A stretch of 64,000 nucleotides of DNA from FEN-299 sp963717945. Its GTDB lineage: Bacteria; Acidobacteriota; Vicinamibacteria; Vicinamibacterales; Fen-181. Where the stretch lies: positions 1-64,000 of the forward strand of contig CAVQXT010000007.1 of assembly GCA_963717945.1 (NCBI GenBank). Reading direction: 5' to 3'. The position numbers and the translations under genes are program-made. Of the stretch, positions 42,151 to 50,885 are shown piece by piece. Numbering within the stretch: position 1 is the stretch's first letter; each line of letters begins with the position of its first letter. Below the pieces are notes generated by a model. The model had not been told where the DNA came from. It was given only the letters and a program-made list of their open reading frames with translations, and did not search any database.

Positions 42151-43907
42151 TCAGATCTGATCGACGGCTTCGGTCGCGCGCTGCAGGTCCAGCATCTGGC
42201 GGAAGTAGCCCCCGGCGCGTCGCAGGTCGGCGGCCCGCCCGCGCTCGACGATCGCGCCGTCCCGCAGCACCAGCACCTCCGCATCGTCCGCGATGCGAGT
42301 GACACGGTGCGTCACCACCAGTGTGGCCTGCCGCACCGAGGCGCGCCAAATCTCGTCCATCACCTCGCGCTCGGTCAGCGCGTCGAGGTTGGCCGTCGGC
42401 TCGTCGAGGACGAGCACCGGCGCCTCTCTCAGGAACGCGCGCGCCAACGCCAGCCTCTGGCGTTCTCCCCCCGACAGTTGCAGCCCCTGTTCGCCAATCC
42501 ACGTGTCGTAGCCGCCAGGCCAAACGCTCACGACGTGGTGTAGCCGCGCACGCATCGCGGCGCGGACCATCTCTGGCTCCCCGGCCGACGGGCGCGCGAG
42601 CAACAGGTTCTCGCGAAGAGTGCCAGTGAAGAGATGCGTTCGCTGCGCGGCCACCGCGATGCGCGAGCGCACTTCGCCCGGGTCGCAGGCGCGCACGTCG
42701 ATGCCGCTCACTCGCAGGTCGCCACCGCCCGCCTCCATCTGCCGCAGCAGCAAGGCGACAACGGTCGACTTGCCCGAGCCACTCGGGCCGACGATGACGA
42801 CGGGATGGCCGGCCGCGAGGCGGAAGCTGACGCCGGAGAGCGCAGGGCGACGCGCGCCGGGATAGGTGAAGGCGAGGCCTGCCGCTTCGACCACCGGCGG
42901 GTCCGGGACCGGGGCCGGTGAGTCCGGCCTCACGACAGAGGGAGGCGTGTCCGTCAAATCGAAGATCCGCCTGGCCGCGGCACTCGTGGCGCCCAGTTCC
43001 TGGACGCCCGACGGGAGCGCGAGGACGGCTTCGAACGCGGCAAGCGTGACGAGCGTGATCGCCGTCAACTGCACGACGGTCAAGCCGCCGAGCGCGATGT
43101 GGGGGACGCCGAGCGCGAGGATCGCGACCACGGTGAGGTCGGCGGCGAGGCCGGCCAGGCTGGTCCCGAGCGCCGAGGCGGAAGCCGAGCGCACCTGCGC
43201 CGATCCGAGAGATCGGGTCAGCGACGAGACGGACTGGACGTGATGCTGCGCTTGCCCGAACGCCACCAGGTCTCCCACACCCTGGACGCCGTCCACGAGC
43301 GCGGACTGCACGTCGGCGCGGAGGGTCACGGTCTCGCGGGCGGCGCGCCAGCCGGCCGCGGACGCCACGAGCGGCATCACGAGACCCGCGGCGGCGAGGC
43401 CGGCAATGGCGAGAAACTGCGATATTCGTCCCCGATCGGAAATTGAGGAAAGAGCAATCCGGCCACATAGAACGCGACGAGAACTGCCCCGAGCGCCGGG
43501 ATCAACACGCGGACCGGCAGGCGGTCCAGCGTGTCCACGTCCTCCACGAGGCGGGCCAGCACGTCTCCGCTGCGGCGCGTGGCGGACAAAGAGAACGCGG
43601 CCGGCACGATGGCGTCGTACACGTGGATGCGCAGCCTCGACAGGAACCGCAGCGTCGCGTCGTGCGAGACGAGACGCTCCAGGTAGCGGAGCAGGCCGCG
43701 GCCGATACCGAAGAACCGCACGAGCACGATCGCCACCTGCAGCGCGGCGATGCCGGGCAGGCCTGAGGCGGTGGCCAGGAGCCAGCCCGCCGTGCCCATG
43801 AGGCCGACGCCGAATGCGGTCGTGGCGGCGGCGAGCACCGCGGCCAACAGCAGCAGACGCCACTGGCGTGCGAGCAGGCGGGCGAGGCGGGTGACGGGGC
43901 GCCTCAC
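42151..43907 (-). CDS. cydC: Cytochrome bd biogenesis ABC exporter subunit CydC, frameshifted
   Basis: CydC with CydD forms an inner-membrane ABC exporter needed to assemble cytochrome bd. The gene starts at GTG 43907 (GTGA overlap with cydD): RLARLLARQWRLLLLAAVLAA, TAGWLLATAS, YLERLVSHDATLRFLSRLR and DVDTLDRLPVRV. Near 43430 the frame shifts. The continuation FLAIAGLAAAGLVMPL in another frame leads to the ATPase domain with Walker A GPSGSGKST, signature LSGGERQR, Walker B VLVLDEP and His-loop VTHR. The total would be about 585 residues, slightly longer than usual. The extra charged residues (PIGDEYRS) fall in a membrane helix, exactly at the break, and the DNA there resembles the 40802-40873 palindrome arm. 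It may be error, pseudogene or insertion scar. Confidence 0.85.
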
Positions 43908-45649
43908 ACCGCCCCCTCCGACGCGGCCAGCATCCGCGCGTAGAGCCCCTGTCGCGCCGCGAGCGCGGCGTGCGTGCCTTGCTCGGCGACGCGGCCGCGC
44001 GACAGAACGACCACCTGATCGGCGCCCGCGACCGCCGTCAGCCGGTGCGCGATGAGCAGGACCGTGCGCCCCCTGGCGAGTTCCCGGACCGCGTCCGAGA
44101 CCAGCGCGTCGTTCTCGGGATTGAGGTGCGACGTCGGCTCGTCGAGAACGAGGAGCGGCGCGTCCTTCAGGAATGCCCGGGCCAGCGCGAGGCGCTGAGC
44201 CTCTCCACCTGACAGCCGCGAACCCTCCTCCCCGATCTCGGCGCGCAGGCCGCCCGGCAGCCCGCGGACGAACTGGTCGGCATGCGCCAGGACGATGGCG
44301 CGCTCGATGTCGGACTCGGAGGCGTCGGGGCGGGCGAGCCGGAGATTGTCGAGCACCGAGCCGTGGAACAGGTACGGCCGCTGCGGCAGCCAGGCGACCT
44401 GGCGACGCCACGTGTCGGCGTCGATTGCGGCAAGGGAATGATCGCCGACAAGCAATCGGCCGGAATCCGGTTCCATGAACCGGAGGACGAGATGGGCGAT
44501 CGTCGATTTCCCCGAGCCGCTCGGGCCGAGCAGCGCGACGGTCGCGCCCGGCGCGATGGAGAACGACACGCGGTCGAGCGCCGCGGGGCGGTCGGGCGAA
44601 TAGCGGAACGACACGTCGTCGAGCGCGAGGCCGGCCCGGACGACCGAATCGACGTCGAGCCGCGGCTCGACCACCGCGGCTGCCGCCCCCCGCGGCTCGG
44701 GCCGATTCAGCAGATCCGCCATCCGCTCGCCGGCTTCGCGGCCGGTCATCGCGGAGTGAAACGCCGCGCCGAGCGCCCGCAGCGGGCGATAGAACTCCGG
44801 CGTGACGACGAGGACGAACAGGGCCGCCTCGAAGGTGACGCGCGAGGCCAGCAGCCGAAGACCGAGCTCCACGGCGACGACGGCGGTGCCGAGCGTGGCC
44901 AGCCACTCGAGTGTCAGCGCCGACAGGAACGCGACCTTCAGCACCTCCATCGTCACGGCGCGGAACCGCTCGCTGGTTGACGCGACAACCGTGGCCTCGT
45001 CGCCCGCCCGGCCCAGCGTCACGAGCGTCGCGATCCCCTGCACGGTGTCGAGGAACCGCGCGCTCATCCTGGAGAGCGCGACCCACTGCGCCTGCGAGCG
45101 CCGGCGGGCCACGCCGCCAATCAGATACATGAAGAGCGGGATGAGCGGCCAGGTGGCGGCGAGGATCAGGCCCGAGAGCAGGTCGGCGCGAAGAACAGCC
45201 GCGCCGACGAGGAGCGGCACCAGGAAGGAGAGGGCGAACTGAGGCTGGTAGCGGGCCACGTAGGCGTCGGTGGACTCGACACCCGCGCCGAGGGTGTTGA
45301 CCAGTTCCCCGGTTCGCTCGCCGGAGGCGAACCGCGGCCCGAGCGCCAGCAGCTTCGAGGTCAGCGCCGTTCGAAGCGCCAGCCGGACGTCCGCGGCACC
45401 CCGTGCCGCCGCCGTGTCCGACGCCCACGACGCCGCGGCGCGGAGCAGGGCCACGCCGGCCAGCAGCGCGAGCACGGGCGCCAGCGAGACCGGCGACGAC
45501 CCGGGCCTGGCCGCGCCGGCGATGACGCGCGCCAGCAGGATCGCCTGGGCGACGACCAGCGCGGCCGAGGTGACGCCGAGCGCGACAGCGGCAACGAGCG
45601 CACGGCGGCCGGTCCGGCCGGCGGGCAGCGGCCGCCGCTCGAACATCAT
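43904..45649 (-). CDS. cydD: Cytochrome bd biogenesis ABC exporter subunit CydD
   Basis: The 581-residue protein is the other half of the CydDC exporter (thiol/heme-related transport required for cytochrome bd maturation). An N-terminal six-helix membrane domain (about residues 15-310) includes TGELVNTLGAGVESTDAYVARYQPQ. It is followed by the ATPase with Walker A LLGPSGSGKSTIAHL, signature RLSGGEAQRLALARA, Walker B LLVLDEPTSHLN and switch His in LIAHRL. ATG 45649 overlaps the cydB stop (ATGA), and its stop overlaps cydC (GTGA). The order cydA-cydB-cydD-cydC on one strand indicates one operon. Confidence 0.93.
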   Translation of the reverse strand: MMFERRPLPAGRTGRRALVAAVALGVTSAALVVAQAILLARVIAGAARPGSSPVSLAPVLALLAGVALLRAAASWASDTAAARGAADVRLALRTALTSKLLALGPRFASGERTGELVNTLGAGVESTDAYVARYQPQFALSFLVPLLVGAAVLRADLLSGLILAATWPLIPLFMYLIGGVARRRSQAQWVALSRMSARFLDTVQGIATLVTLGRAGDEATVVASTSERFRAVTMEVLKVAFLSALTLEWLATLGTAVVAVELGLRLLASRVTFEAALFVLVVTPEFYRPLRALGAAFHSAMTGREAGERMADLLNRPEPRGAAAAVVEPRLDVDSVVRAGLALDDVSFRYSPDRPAALDRVSFSIAPGATVALLGPSGSGKSTIAHLVLRFMEPDSGRLLVGDHSLAAIDADTWRRQVAWLPQRPYLFHGSVLDNLRLARPDASESDIERAIVLAHADQFVRGLPGGLRAEIGEEGSRLSGGEAQRLALARAFLKDAPLLVLDEPTSHLNPENDALVSDAVRELARGRTVLLIAHRLTAVAGADQVVVLSRGRVAEQGTHAALAARQGLYARMLAASEGAV

Positions 45650-46677
45650 GGCGTCCTCAGGTACTCGAGCTTCGTCCGGGCGCCGATCCGCTTGCGGAAC
45701 ACCCAGTAGGTCCAGCCCTGGTACACGAGGACGACCGGCACGAAGAGGAGCGCCACGATGCTCATCACCGTCAGCGTATAGGGCGAGGACGAGGCGTTGT
45801 AGATCGTCAGGCTCCAGTCCGGGTTGAGGCTCGACACCATGACGCGCGGGTAGAGCGACATGAAGATCGTGATCGTGGCGAACGCGATGGCCAGGCACGT
45901 CATCACGAACGCCCAGCCCATCGCGCGGCGCGCGACGAACACGCCGGCGGCGAGCATCACGGCCACGGCCGCGACGGGAACGAGGCCCGGGTTGATGCCG
46001 AGGCGCGTGAACGAGTCGGTCCAGAGGTAGGTGGCCACGACGAAGAGCGCGATGAGCGCCGTTGCCGCGGGACCGATCCGCTTGACCGCCTGCATCGCCC
46101 GGGCGCGGATCGGGTCCTCGCTCTTGAGCTCGAGGAAGATTGCGCCGTGCGTCGTGAAGGCGGCCAACGAGGCGAGGCCGGTGACCAGCGGGTAGGGGCC
46201 GAGCAGGTTGAAGAAGCCGCCCACGTAGGTCTTGCTGGCGTCGATCGGCACGCCTTTGAGCAGGTTGCCGAACGCCACGCCCCAGAGCAGGGCGGGGACG
46301 GCGCTGCCGGCGAAGATCATCCAGTCCCACGTCGCGCGCCAGGCCGGGTGTGCGTCCTTGCTGCGGAACTCGAAGGCGATGCCGCGGACGATCATCGCCA
46401 CGAGCATCAGGAACAGCGCCAGGTAGAAGCCGCTGAACAGCGTCGCGTACCAGTGGGGGAAGGCGGCGAATATCGCCCCGCCGGCCGTCAGGACCCACAC
46501 CTCGTTGCCGTCCCAGACGGGGCCGATCGTCGCGATGATCCGCCGGCGCTCGGTGTCGTCGTGCGCGAGGAACGGCAGCAGGATCCCGACGCCGAAGTCG
46601 AACCCCTCGAGCACGAAGAAGCCGACGAACAGGACCGCGATCAGGATGAACCAGAGCGTATTGAGATCGATGGGCAT
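45646..46677 (-). CDS. cydB: Cytochrome bd ubiquinol oxidase subunit II
   Basis: CydB is the non-heme partner of CydA in the quinol-oxidising terminal oxidase of the inner membrane. The 343-residue product has eight membrane helices and family motifs FVLEGFDFGVGILLPFLAHDDTERR near the N-terminus, VWDGNEVWVLTAGGAIFAAFP, and YPRVMVSSLNPDWSLTIYNASSSPYTL near the C-terminus. Length is slightly short (usual about 330-380). The gap to cydA is about 90 bases and is filled by a low-complexity repeat. Confidence 0.96.
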   Translation of the reverse strand: MPIDLNTLWFILIAVLFVGFFVLEGFDFGVGILLPFLAHDDTERRRIIATIGPVWDGNEVWVLTAGGAIFAAFPHWYATLFSGFYLALFLMLVAMIVRGIAFEFRSKDAHPAWRATWDWMIFAGSAVPALLWGVAFGNLLKGVPIDASKTYVGGFFNLLGPYPLVTGLASLAAFTTHGAIFLELKSEDPIRARAMQAVKRIGPAATALIALFVVATYLWTDSFTRLGINPGLVPVAAVAVMLAAGVFVARRAMGWAFVMTCLAIAFATITIFMSLYPRVMVSSLNPDWSLTIYNASSSPYTLTVMSIVALLFVPVVLVYQGWTYWVFRKRIGARTKLEYLRTP

Positions 46678-46702
46678 GACGTCCTCCCTTGCGGCTCACG
46701 GG

Positions 46703-46785
46703 TGTAGTGGCCAGTGGGCAGTTGCCAGTGGCCAGTGGATCACGCGTGATCGACTGACAACTGACCACTAGGAACTGGCCACGAC
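46703..46785. repeat. Low-complexity CAGTGGCCAGTGG-type repeat between cydB and cydA
   Basis: Units such as AGTGGCCAGTGGGCAGT and CCAGTGGCCAGTGG, a perfect palindrome GATCACGCGTGATC (46738-46751) and the inverted run ACTGACCACTAGGAACTGGCC fill the gap. They reach into the last codons and stop of cydA, so the terminal residues of CydA are encoded by repeat sequence. Related stretches occur at 2361-2433 and 7277-7310. Confidence 0.7.
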
Positions 46786-48150
46786 AGGCGACCGAGGAGC
46801 TGCTGCGTCGCCCGAGAGTCCCGCCGTCGCGTACTTCTTCAGGAGGTAGATGTCGGCGGCCATCAGGACGCCGTAGACGAGTGTGAAGCCGACAAGCGTA
46901 ACGAGCAGTTCCCCGGCCGAGACGGCCGGCGAGACGCCGGCGGCGGTCTTCTGGAGGCCGAACACGATCCACGGCTGGCGGCCGATCTCGGTGAAGAGCC
47001 AGCCGGTCGAGTTGGCCACGTAGGGCAGCGCGAGGGCCGGAACGAGCGCGGCGAGCAGCGCCCGGCTCTTGCCGATCTGCTCCCTCATCACGGCCAGCGA
47101 AGCCCATGCCGCGAGCAGGAACATCAGCGCCCCCGCGCCCACCATCCCGCGGAACGTCCAGTAGGTCCACATCACCGGCGGCGAGTAGTCGCCGGGGCCG
47201 AACCGCTGCTCGTACTCGGCCTGCAGGTCCCTGATCCCCTTCACCTCGCCGGTGAACCGGTTGTAGGCGAGGAAGCTGAGCAGCCCGGGCACCCGGATGG
47301 CGAATACGTCCCTCTTCTCCGGCTCGTTGCCCCAGGTGAACAGCGACATCGACGCCGGGTTCTCCGTCTGCCACAGCGCCTCGGCGGCCGCCATCTTCAT
47401 CGGCTGCACCTTGACCATGTACTGCGCCTGACTGTGGCCGACGAGCATCACCGCCAGCGACGCGGCCAGCGCGTAGACGGCGGCAAAGCGGAACGAGCGC
47501 CGGAAGGCGTCCTGCGTGTCGCCGTCGCGTGCCCGGAGCAGGTGCCACGCGCTGATGGCGAGCATGAAGAAGGCCGCCGTCGCCATCGCCCCCGTGATCA
47601 CGTGCGGAAACTGCACCCAGACGTGGCCGCTGGCGATGAGCGCCCAGAAGTCGTTCATCTCGGCGCGGCCGTTCCGCAGGACGTAGCCCACCGGCTGCTG
47701 CATGAACGAGTTGGCGATGAGGATCCACAGGGCCGACAGGTTGGACCCGACGGCCACCACCCAGATCGCCGCCAGGTGCACCTTCTTCGGCAGCACGTCC
47801 CAGCCGAAGACCCAGATGCCGAGGAAGGTGGACTCGAGGAAGAAGGCCAGCAGCGCCTCGATCGCCAGCGGCGCGCCGAAGATGTCGCCGACGAAGCGCG
47901 AGTACTCGGACCAGTTCATCCCGAACTGGAACTCCTGGACGATCCCCGTCACGACGCCCATCGCGAAGTTGATGAGGAACAGCTTCCCCCAGAACTTCGT
48001 GAGCCGCCGGTAGGCCTCACGGTTCGTCGTCACCCACAGGGTGTTGAAGATGGCGACGACCCAGACCAGGCCGAGCGTCAGCGGGACGAAGAAGAAGTGG
48101 TAGACGGTGGTGATGGCGAACTGCCATCGGGCGAGCAGCAAGGCATCCAT
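46768..48150 (-). CDS. cydA: Cytochrome bd ubiquinol oxidase subunit I
   Basis: CydA binds hemes b558, b595 and d and reduces oxygen to water. The 460-residue product has heme ligand His18 (ITTVYHFFFVPLTLG), the Q-loop after WGNEPEKRDVFAIRVPGLLSFLA, a Met ligand in YWTFRGMVGAG and the GRQPW signature (ITEIGRQPW-like FTEIGRQPWIV). The Q-loop is short, as in the widespread short-loop subfamily. It lies 48 bases after a 55-codon gene. The C-terminal residues VVASS are read from a repeat. Confidence 0.96.
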   Translation of the reverse strand: MDALLLARWQFAITTVYHFFFVPLTLGLVWVVAIFNTLWVTTNREAYRRLTKFWGKLFLINFAMGVVTGIVQEFQFGMNWSEYSRFVGDIFGAPLAIEALLAFFLESTFLGIWVFGWDVLPKKVHLAAIWVVAVGSNLSALWILIANSFMQQPVGYVLRNGRAEMNDFWALIASGHVWVQFPHVITGAMATAAFFMLAISAWHLLRARDGDTQDAFRRSFRFAAVYALAASLAVMLVGHSQAQYMVKVQPMKMAAAEALWQTENPASMSLFTWGNEPEKRDVFAIRVPGLLSFLAYNRFTGEVKGIRDLQAEYEQRFGPGDYSPPVMWTYWTFRGMVGAGALMFLLAAWASLAVMREQIGKSRALLAALVPALALPYVANSTGWLFTEIGRQPWIVFGLQKTAAGVSPAVSAGELLVTLVGFTLVYGVLMAADIYLLKKYATAGLSGDAAAPRSPVVASS

Positions 48151-48198
48151 ATCAGGCCCCCCGGTGAGATGACAGGAGCAGCACGACGAAACCGGCGA

Positions 48199-48366
48199 CT
48201 AATGATGGCTCTTGGCGATGGCCCGGAACATGCGCAGGTTGATCCGCACGAACCGCCAGACCTGCCACGGCAGGAACGTGCGAAGGAAGACCGTGAAACG
48301 GGTCGGCCGGGTGGCGTAGACCGACTCGTTCAGCCGCGGATCGTCGGGAACAGGGTTCGAGTTCAT
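48199..48366 (-). CDS. 55-residue basic protein between sqr and cydA
   Basis: This short gene runs from ATG 48366, 4 bases after the sqr stop, to TAG 48199. The product begins MNSNPVPDD and ends AIAKSHH. It has a polar N-terminal third (residues 1-20) and an Arg/aromatic-rich, probably amphipathic helix from about 24 to 50 (FTVFLRTFLPWQVWRFVRIN). Tight packing between sqr and cydA and a credible start support it. It is not CydX, which is a membrane helix placed after cydB. Position recalls the small DUF4492 proteins before cydA in other phyla, but I see no sequence match. A membrane-surface partner of the oxidase or flavoprotein is an inference. Confidence 0.7.
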   Translation of the reverse strand: MNSNPVPDDPRLNESVYATRPTRFTVFLRTFLPWQVWRFVRINLRMFRAIAKSHH

Positions 48367-48370
48367 CGTC

Positions 48371-49825
48371 CTACTCCGGGATCAGGCTCCAGCCCGGGCG
48401 CATCCGCGCCTTGTAGAGGAACATGTGGTGCAGCAGGATCTTGATCCAGTGCCCCGCCAGGCCGATCTCGCCGAAGGTGAGGCTGGTGTCGCGGCCGTAT
48501 TCCGGGTATTTCTCGAAATCGGGCACGACCGGGAAGACCGTCATCGACGCGGCCGTTCCCGTGAACGGGTTGGCGCCCGCCGAGGCGACGCACGCGGCGC
48601 CCATCTCGGCCATCGACGCCGACCGCGTGGGACCGTCCGCGCCGCGCATCATGTCCACGACGCTGTGCGCCACCGCCTTGCCGATCATCGCCGACGGCAT
48701 GCCGGTGCGCGGCGGGGCCGGCGCAATCGGGGCGCCCGAGGGCGTCTGCCGTGGTCGGGAGATGGCGTGCGGCGGGGCGAACGCGATCCCGGCGGCGAAC
48801 AGGTTCCGATAGGCCGGCGACTGGTAGGTGCGCGGCCAGTCGCGCGCCGACCACTGCTCGTACGGCCTTGGCGTGTAGTCGGCATCCACGCGCATGAAGC
48901 CGTTCGGCATGAAGAGCGTCGGCGTGATGTCCGCGCCCGCGCGGTCGAAGGCCTTGAGGCCGACGCCGGCAAACGGCGGGAGCAGCATCGCGAAGTCGAA
49001 CTCGATCTCGCGCTGCCGGCCGTCGAGCGTCTCGTACGACGCCCGGCCCGGCTCCACCTTCCGCACGTGGGCCCGCGTGATCCAGCGGAGGCCCCGCTCG
49101 GCGAAGAGCGACTCGGCGAAGATCTTGCTCGGCGTGATGTAGCCGTCGTGCTTCAGGTGCATCCCGCCCATGCCGAAGTCGCCCAGCTCGTACTCGTTCG
49201 AGATCCAGACGATCTCCGCCCGGTCGCGCACCTTGCGCGCCCGCAGCTCGAACTCGAGGTTGACGATGTACTCGAAGGCCGCGCCCTGGCAGGTGCAGCC
49301 GCCGTGCCCGGTCCCCACGAGGAACCGCTGCCGTTCGCCGCGGCGCATCCGCTCGACCCGCTCGTCGAGCGCCGTCGCCGTCTCGGCCGCGTGGCTGTCG
49401 GTGCACACCGACAGGCTGTGCCCGGCGGGGCCAAGCCCCTCGGTGGCGCCGAAATTGAGCTTCGGGCCGGTGGCGTTGATGAGGAAGTCGTAGCGGATCT
49501 CCTCGCGCCGCCCGTCCTGCCCCGGCACCGTCGACTCGACGACCACGCAGGGCGCCGGATCGCCATCCCGTCCCTCGGGGTGAATCGCCACGGCGCGTGC
49601 CTGCTTGAAGTCGATGCCGGCCCGCTCGTACACCGGCGCCAGGGGGAAGACGACCTCCTCCTGCTTCATCAGGCCGACCCCGACCCAGATGTTGGAGGGG
49701 ATCCAGTTGTAGTGAGGCTGGGGGGCCACGACGACGACCTGATTGCCGGCGGGCAGCCACTTCCGGGCGAACGCGGCGGCGGTGTGGCCGGAGACGCCGG
49801 CGCCGAGGACGACGAGTCGACTCAT
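48371..49825 (-). CDS. sqr: Sulfide:quinone oxidoreductase-like flavoprotein
   Basis: The 484-residue product is a two-dinucleotide-binding FAD protein of the SQR/NDH-2 group. It has the N-terminal FAD motif LVVLGAGVSGHTAA, HYNWIPSNIWVGVG (quinone/FAD region of SQRs), DFLINATGPKLNF and a C-terminal amphipathic, membrane-binding segment (about residues 445-480). Cysteines sit where SQRs carry theirs: Cys141 (SVCTDSHAA), Cys177/Cys179 (GGCTCQGAAFEY) and Cys412 (AACVASAG). That favours sulfide over NADH as donor. Start ATG 49825 follows an AGGGAG site. It is followed by the 55-codon gene and cydAB, so electrons from sulfide would go via quinol to cytochrome bd. Confidence 0.8.
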   Translation of the reverse strand: MSRLVVLGAGVSGHTAAAFARKWLPAGNQVVVVAPQPHYNWIPSNIWVGVGLMKQEEVVFPLAPVYERAGIDFKQARAVAIHPEGRDGDPAPCVVVESTVPGQDGRREEIRYDFLINATGPKLNFGATEGLGPAGHSLSVCTDSHAAETATALDERVERMRRGERQRFLVGTGHGGCTCQGAAFEYIVNLEFELRARKVRDRAEIVWISNEYELGDFGMGGMHLKHDGYITPSKIFAESLFAERGLRWITRAHVRKVEPGRASYETLDGRQREIEFDFAMLLPPFAGVGLKAFDRAGADITPTLFMPNGFMRVDADYTPRPYEQWSARDWPRTYQSPAYRNLFAAGIAFAPPHAISRPRQTPSGAPIAPAPPRTGMPSAMIGKAVAHSVVDMMRGADGPTRSASMAEMGAACVASAGANPFTGTAASMTVFPVVPDFEKYPEYGRDTSLTFGEIGLAGHWIKILLHHMFLYKARMRPGWSLIPE

Positions 49826-49928
49826 GGCCTGCTCCCTTCAAGCGCCCGCGACTTCCGGGGTCTCGGGGTGAGATTCAGCGTCGGCCCGCGCGGTTACACG
49901 AAACCACCAATAGTATCGCGCCTTCTCG

Positions 49929-50885
49929 CTATACATGGTTGCGCAACATCAGCTCGCGAGGGTGCGGGTCGAGATAGACCTGGCCGGCCAGGTACTCGAC
50001 CTCGTGCCGCCGCACGTGATGCTTGAAGAGCGTGACGGGGACGACGAGCGGCACCAGGCCGAGCCGGTAGTCCTCGATGCTGGCCAGGAGTTCCGCGCGG
50101 TCGTCGGCGTCGAGCCGCTGCTTGAAGTGGCCCAGCATGTGCGTCAGCACGTTGACGTGCTTGCGCGTCGTGGCCAGGCGCGCCAGGGCCTCCATGAAGC
50201 GCTCGCGGTACTGCGCTTCGAGGTCGGCGCGGCCCATCGACTTCGCGCCGGCGACGAGACGACCCATCCCGTAGTAGATCTCCGGCGAGTGCGAGAGCAG
50301 CGTCAGCTTGTGGGCCGTGTGGAACTCGACGAGGCTGCCGACGGTCCATCGGCGCTCGAAAAGCGCGCGCAGCCGCGCGTAGGCGAAGACCCGCTCGACG
50401 AAGTTCTCGCGCAGCCGGGGATCCGACAGCCGGCCTTCCTCCTCGACCGGCAACTGCGGGAATCGGGTGATGAGCGCCTCGGCGAACAGGCCGCGCCCGC
50501 CTTTCTCGGCCGTCCCGGACTCGGCGTAGATGCGGACGCGCTCCATGCCGCAGCTCGGCGAGTCCTTCTTGAGCACGTAACCGGCCAGCCGCTCGCCAGC
50601 GAGAGCCTCGACGCGCGTGCGGGCCCAGCGACGCATGTCGTCGGTGATGTCGCGGCCGCTCTTGGGCTGCACCATCCGGACCGCGTCGTCCCGGCGCACG
50701 AGGCGCAGCGTCTCCCGCGGCGTGCCCAGGCCCAGTTCGACCTCCGGGCAAACCGGCACCCATTCGACAAACGGGCCGAAGGTGTCGACGAGAAACGCGT
50801 CGCGCTTGTGGCCGCCGTCGAACCGCACCTGCTGGCCGAGCAGGCAGGAGGAGACGCCGATGCGAAGCGTGTCGGGCCCGGTCAT
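49929..50885 (-). CDS. DUF523-DUF1722 (YbbK/YbgA-type) protein
   Basis: The 318-residue product fuses DUF523 (residues about 8-155: GVSSCLLGQQVRFDGGHKRD, CPEVELGLGTPRETLRL, KKDSPSCGMERVRIY, with conserved cysteines that could bind a metal cluster) to DUF1722 (about 185-300: LVEFHTAHKLTLLSHSPEIYYGMGRLVA, HMLGHFK). This fusion is widespread and uncharacterised, and YbgA often accompanies photolyase genes. Here it overlaps the upstream SDR/DUF2867 gene by ATGA. DNA-repair association is only a suggestion. Confidence 0.85.
   Translation of the reverse strand: MTGPDTLRIGVSSCLLGQQVRFDGGHKRDAFLVDTFGPFVEWVPVCPEVELGLGTPRETLRLVRRDDAVRMVQPKSGRDITDDMRRWARTRVEALAGERLAGYVLKKDSPSCGMERVRIYAESGTAEKGGRGLFAEALITRFPQLPVEEEGRLSDPRLRENFVERVFAYARLRALFERRWTVGSLVEFHTAHKLTLLSHSPEIYYGMGRLVAGAKSMGRADLEAQYRERFMEALARLATTRKHVNVLTHMLGHFKQRLDADDRAELLASIEDYRLGLVPLVVPVTLFKHHVRRHEVEYLAGQVYLDPHPRELMLRNHV

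Noticed and set aside
43904..47728. A 1,274-codon open frame on the minus strand covering cydA, cydB and cydD
   Set aside because: Only its 3' third (from ATG 45649) is CydD. The rest is high-GC antisense or shifted-frame reading of cydA and cydB with Arg/Pro/Gly-rich composition.
48199..48366. CydX assignment for the 55-codon gene
   Set aside because: CydX is a shorter membrane helix encoded after cydB; this product is basic, amphipathic and lies before cydA.
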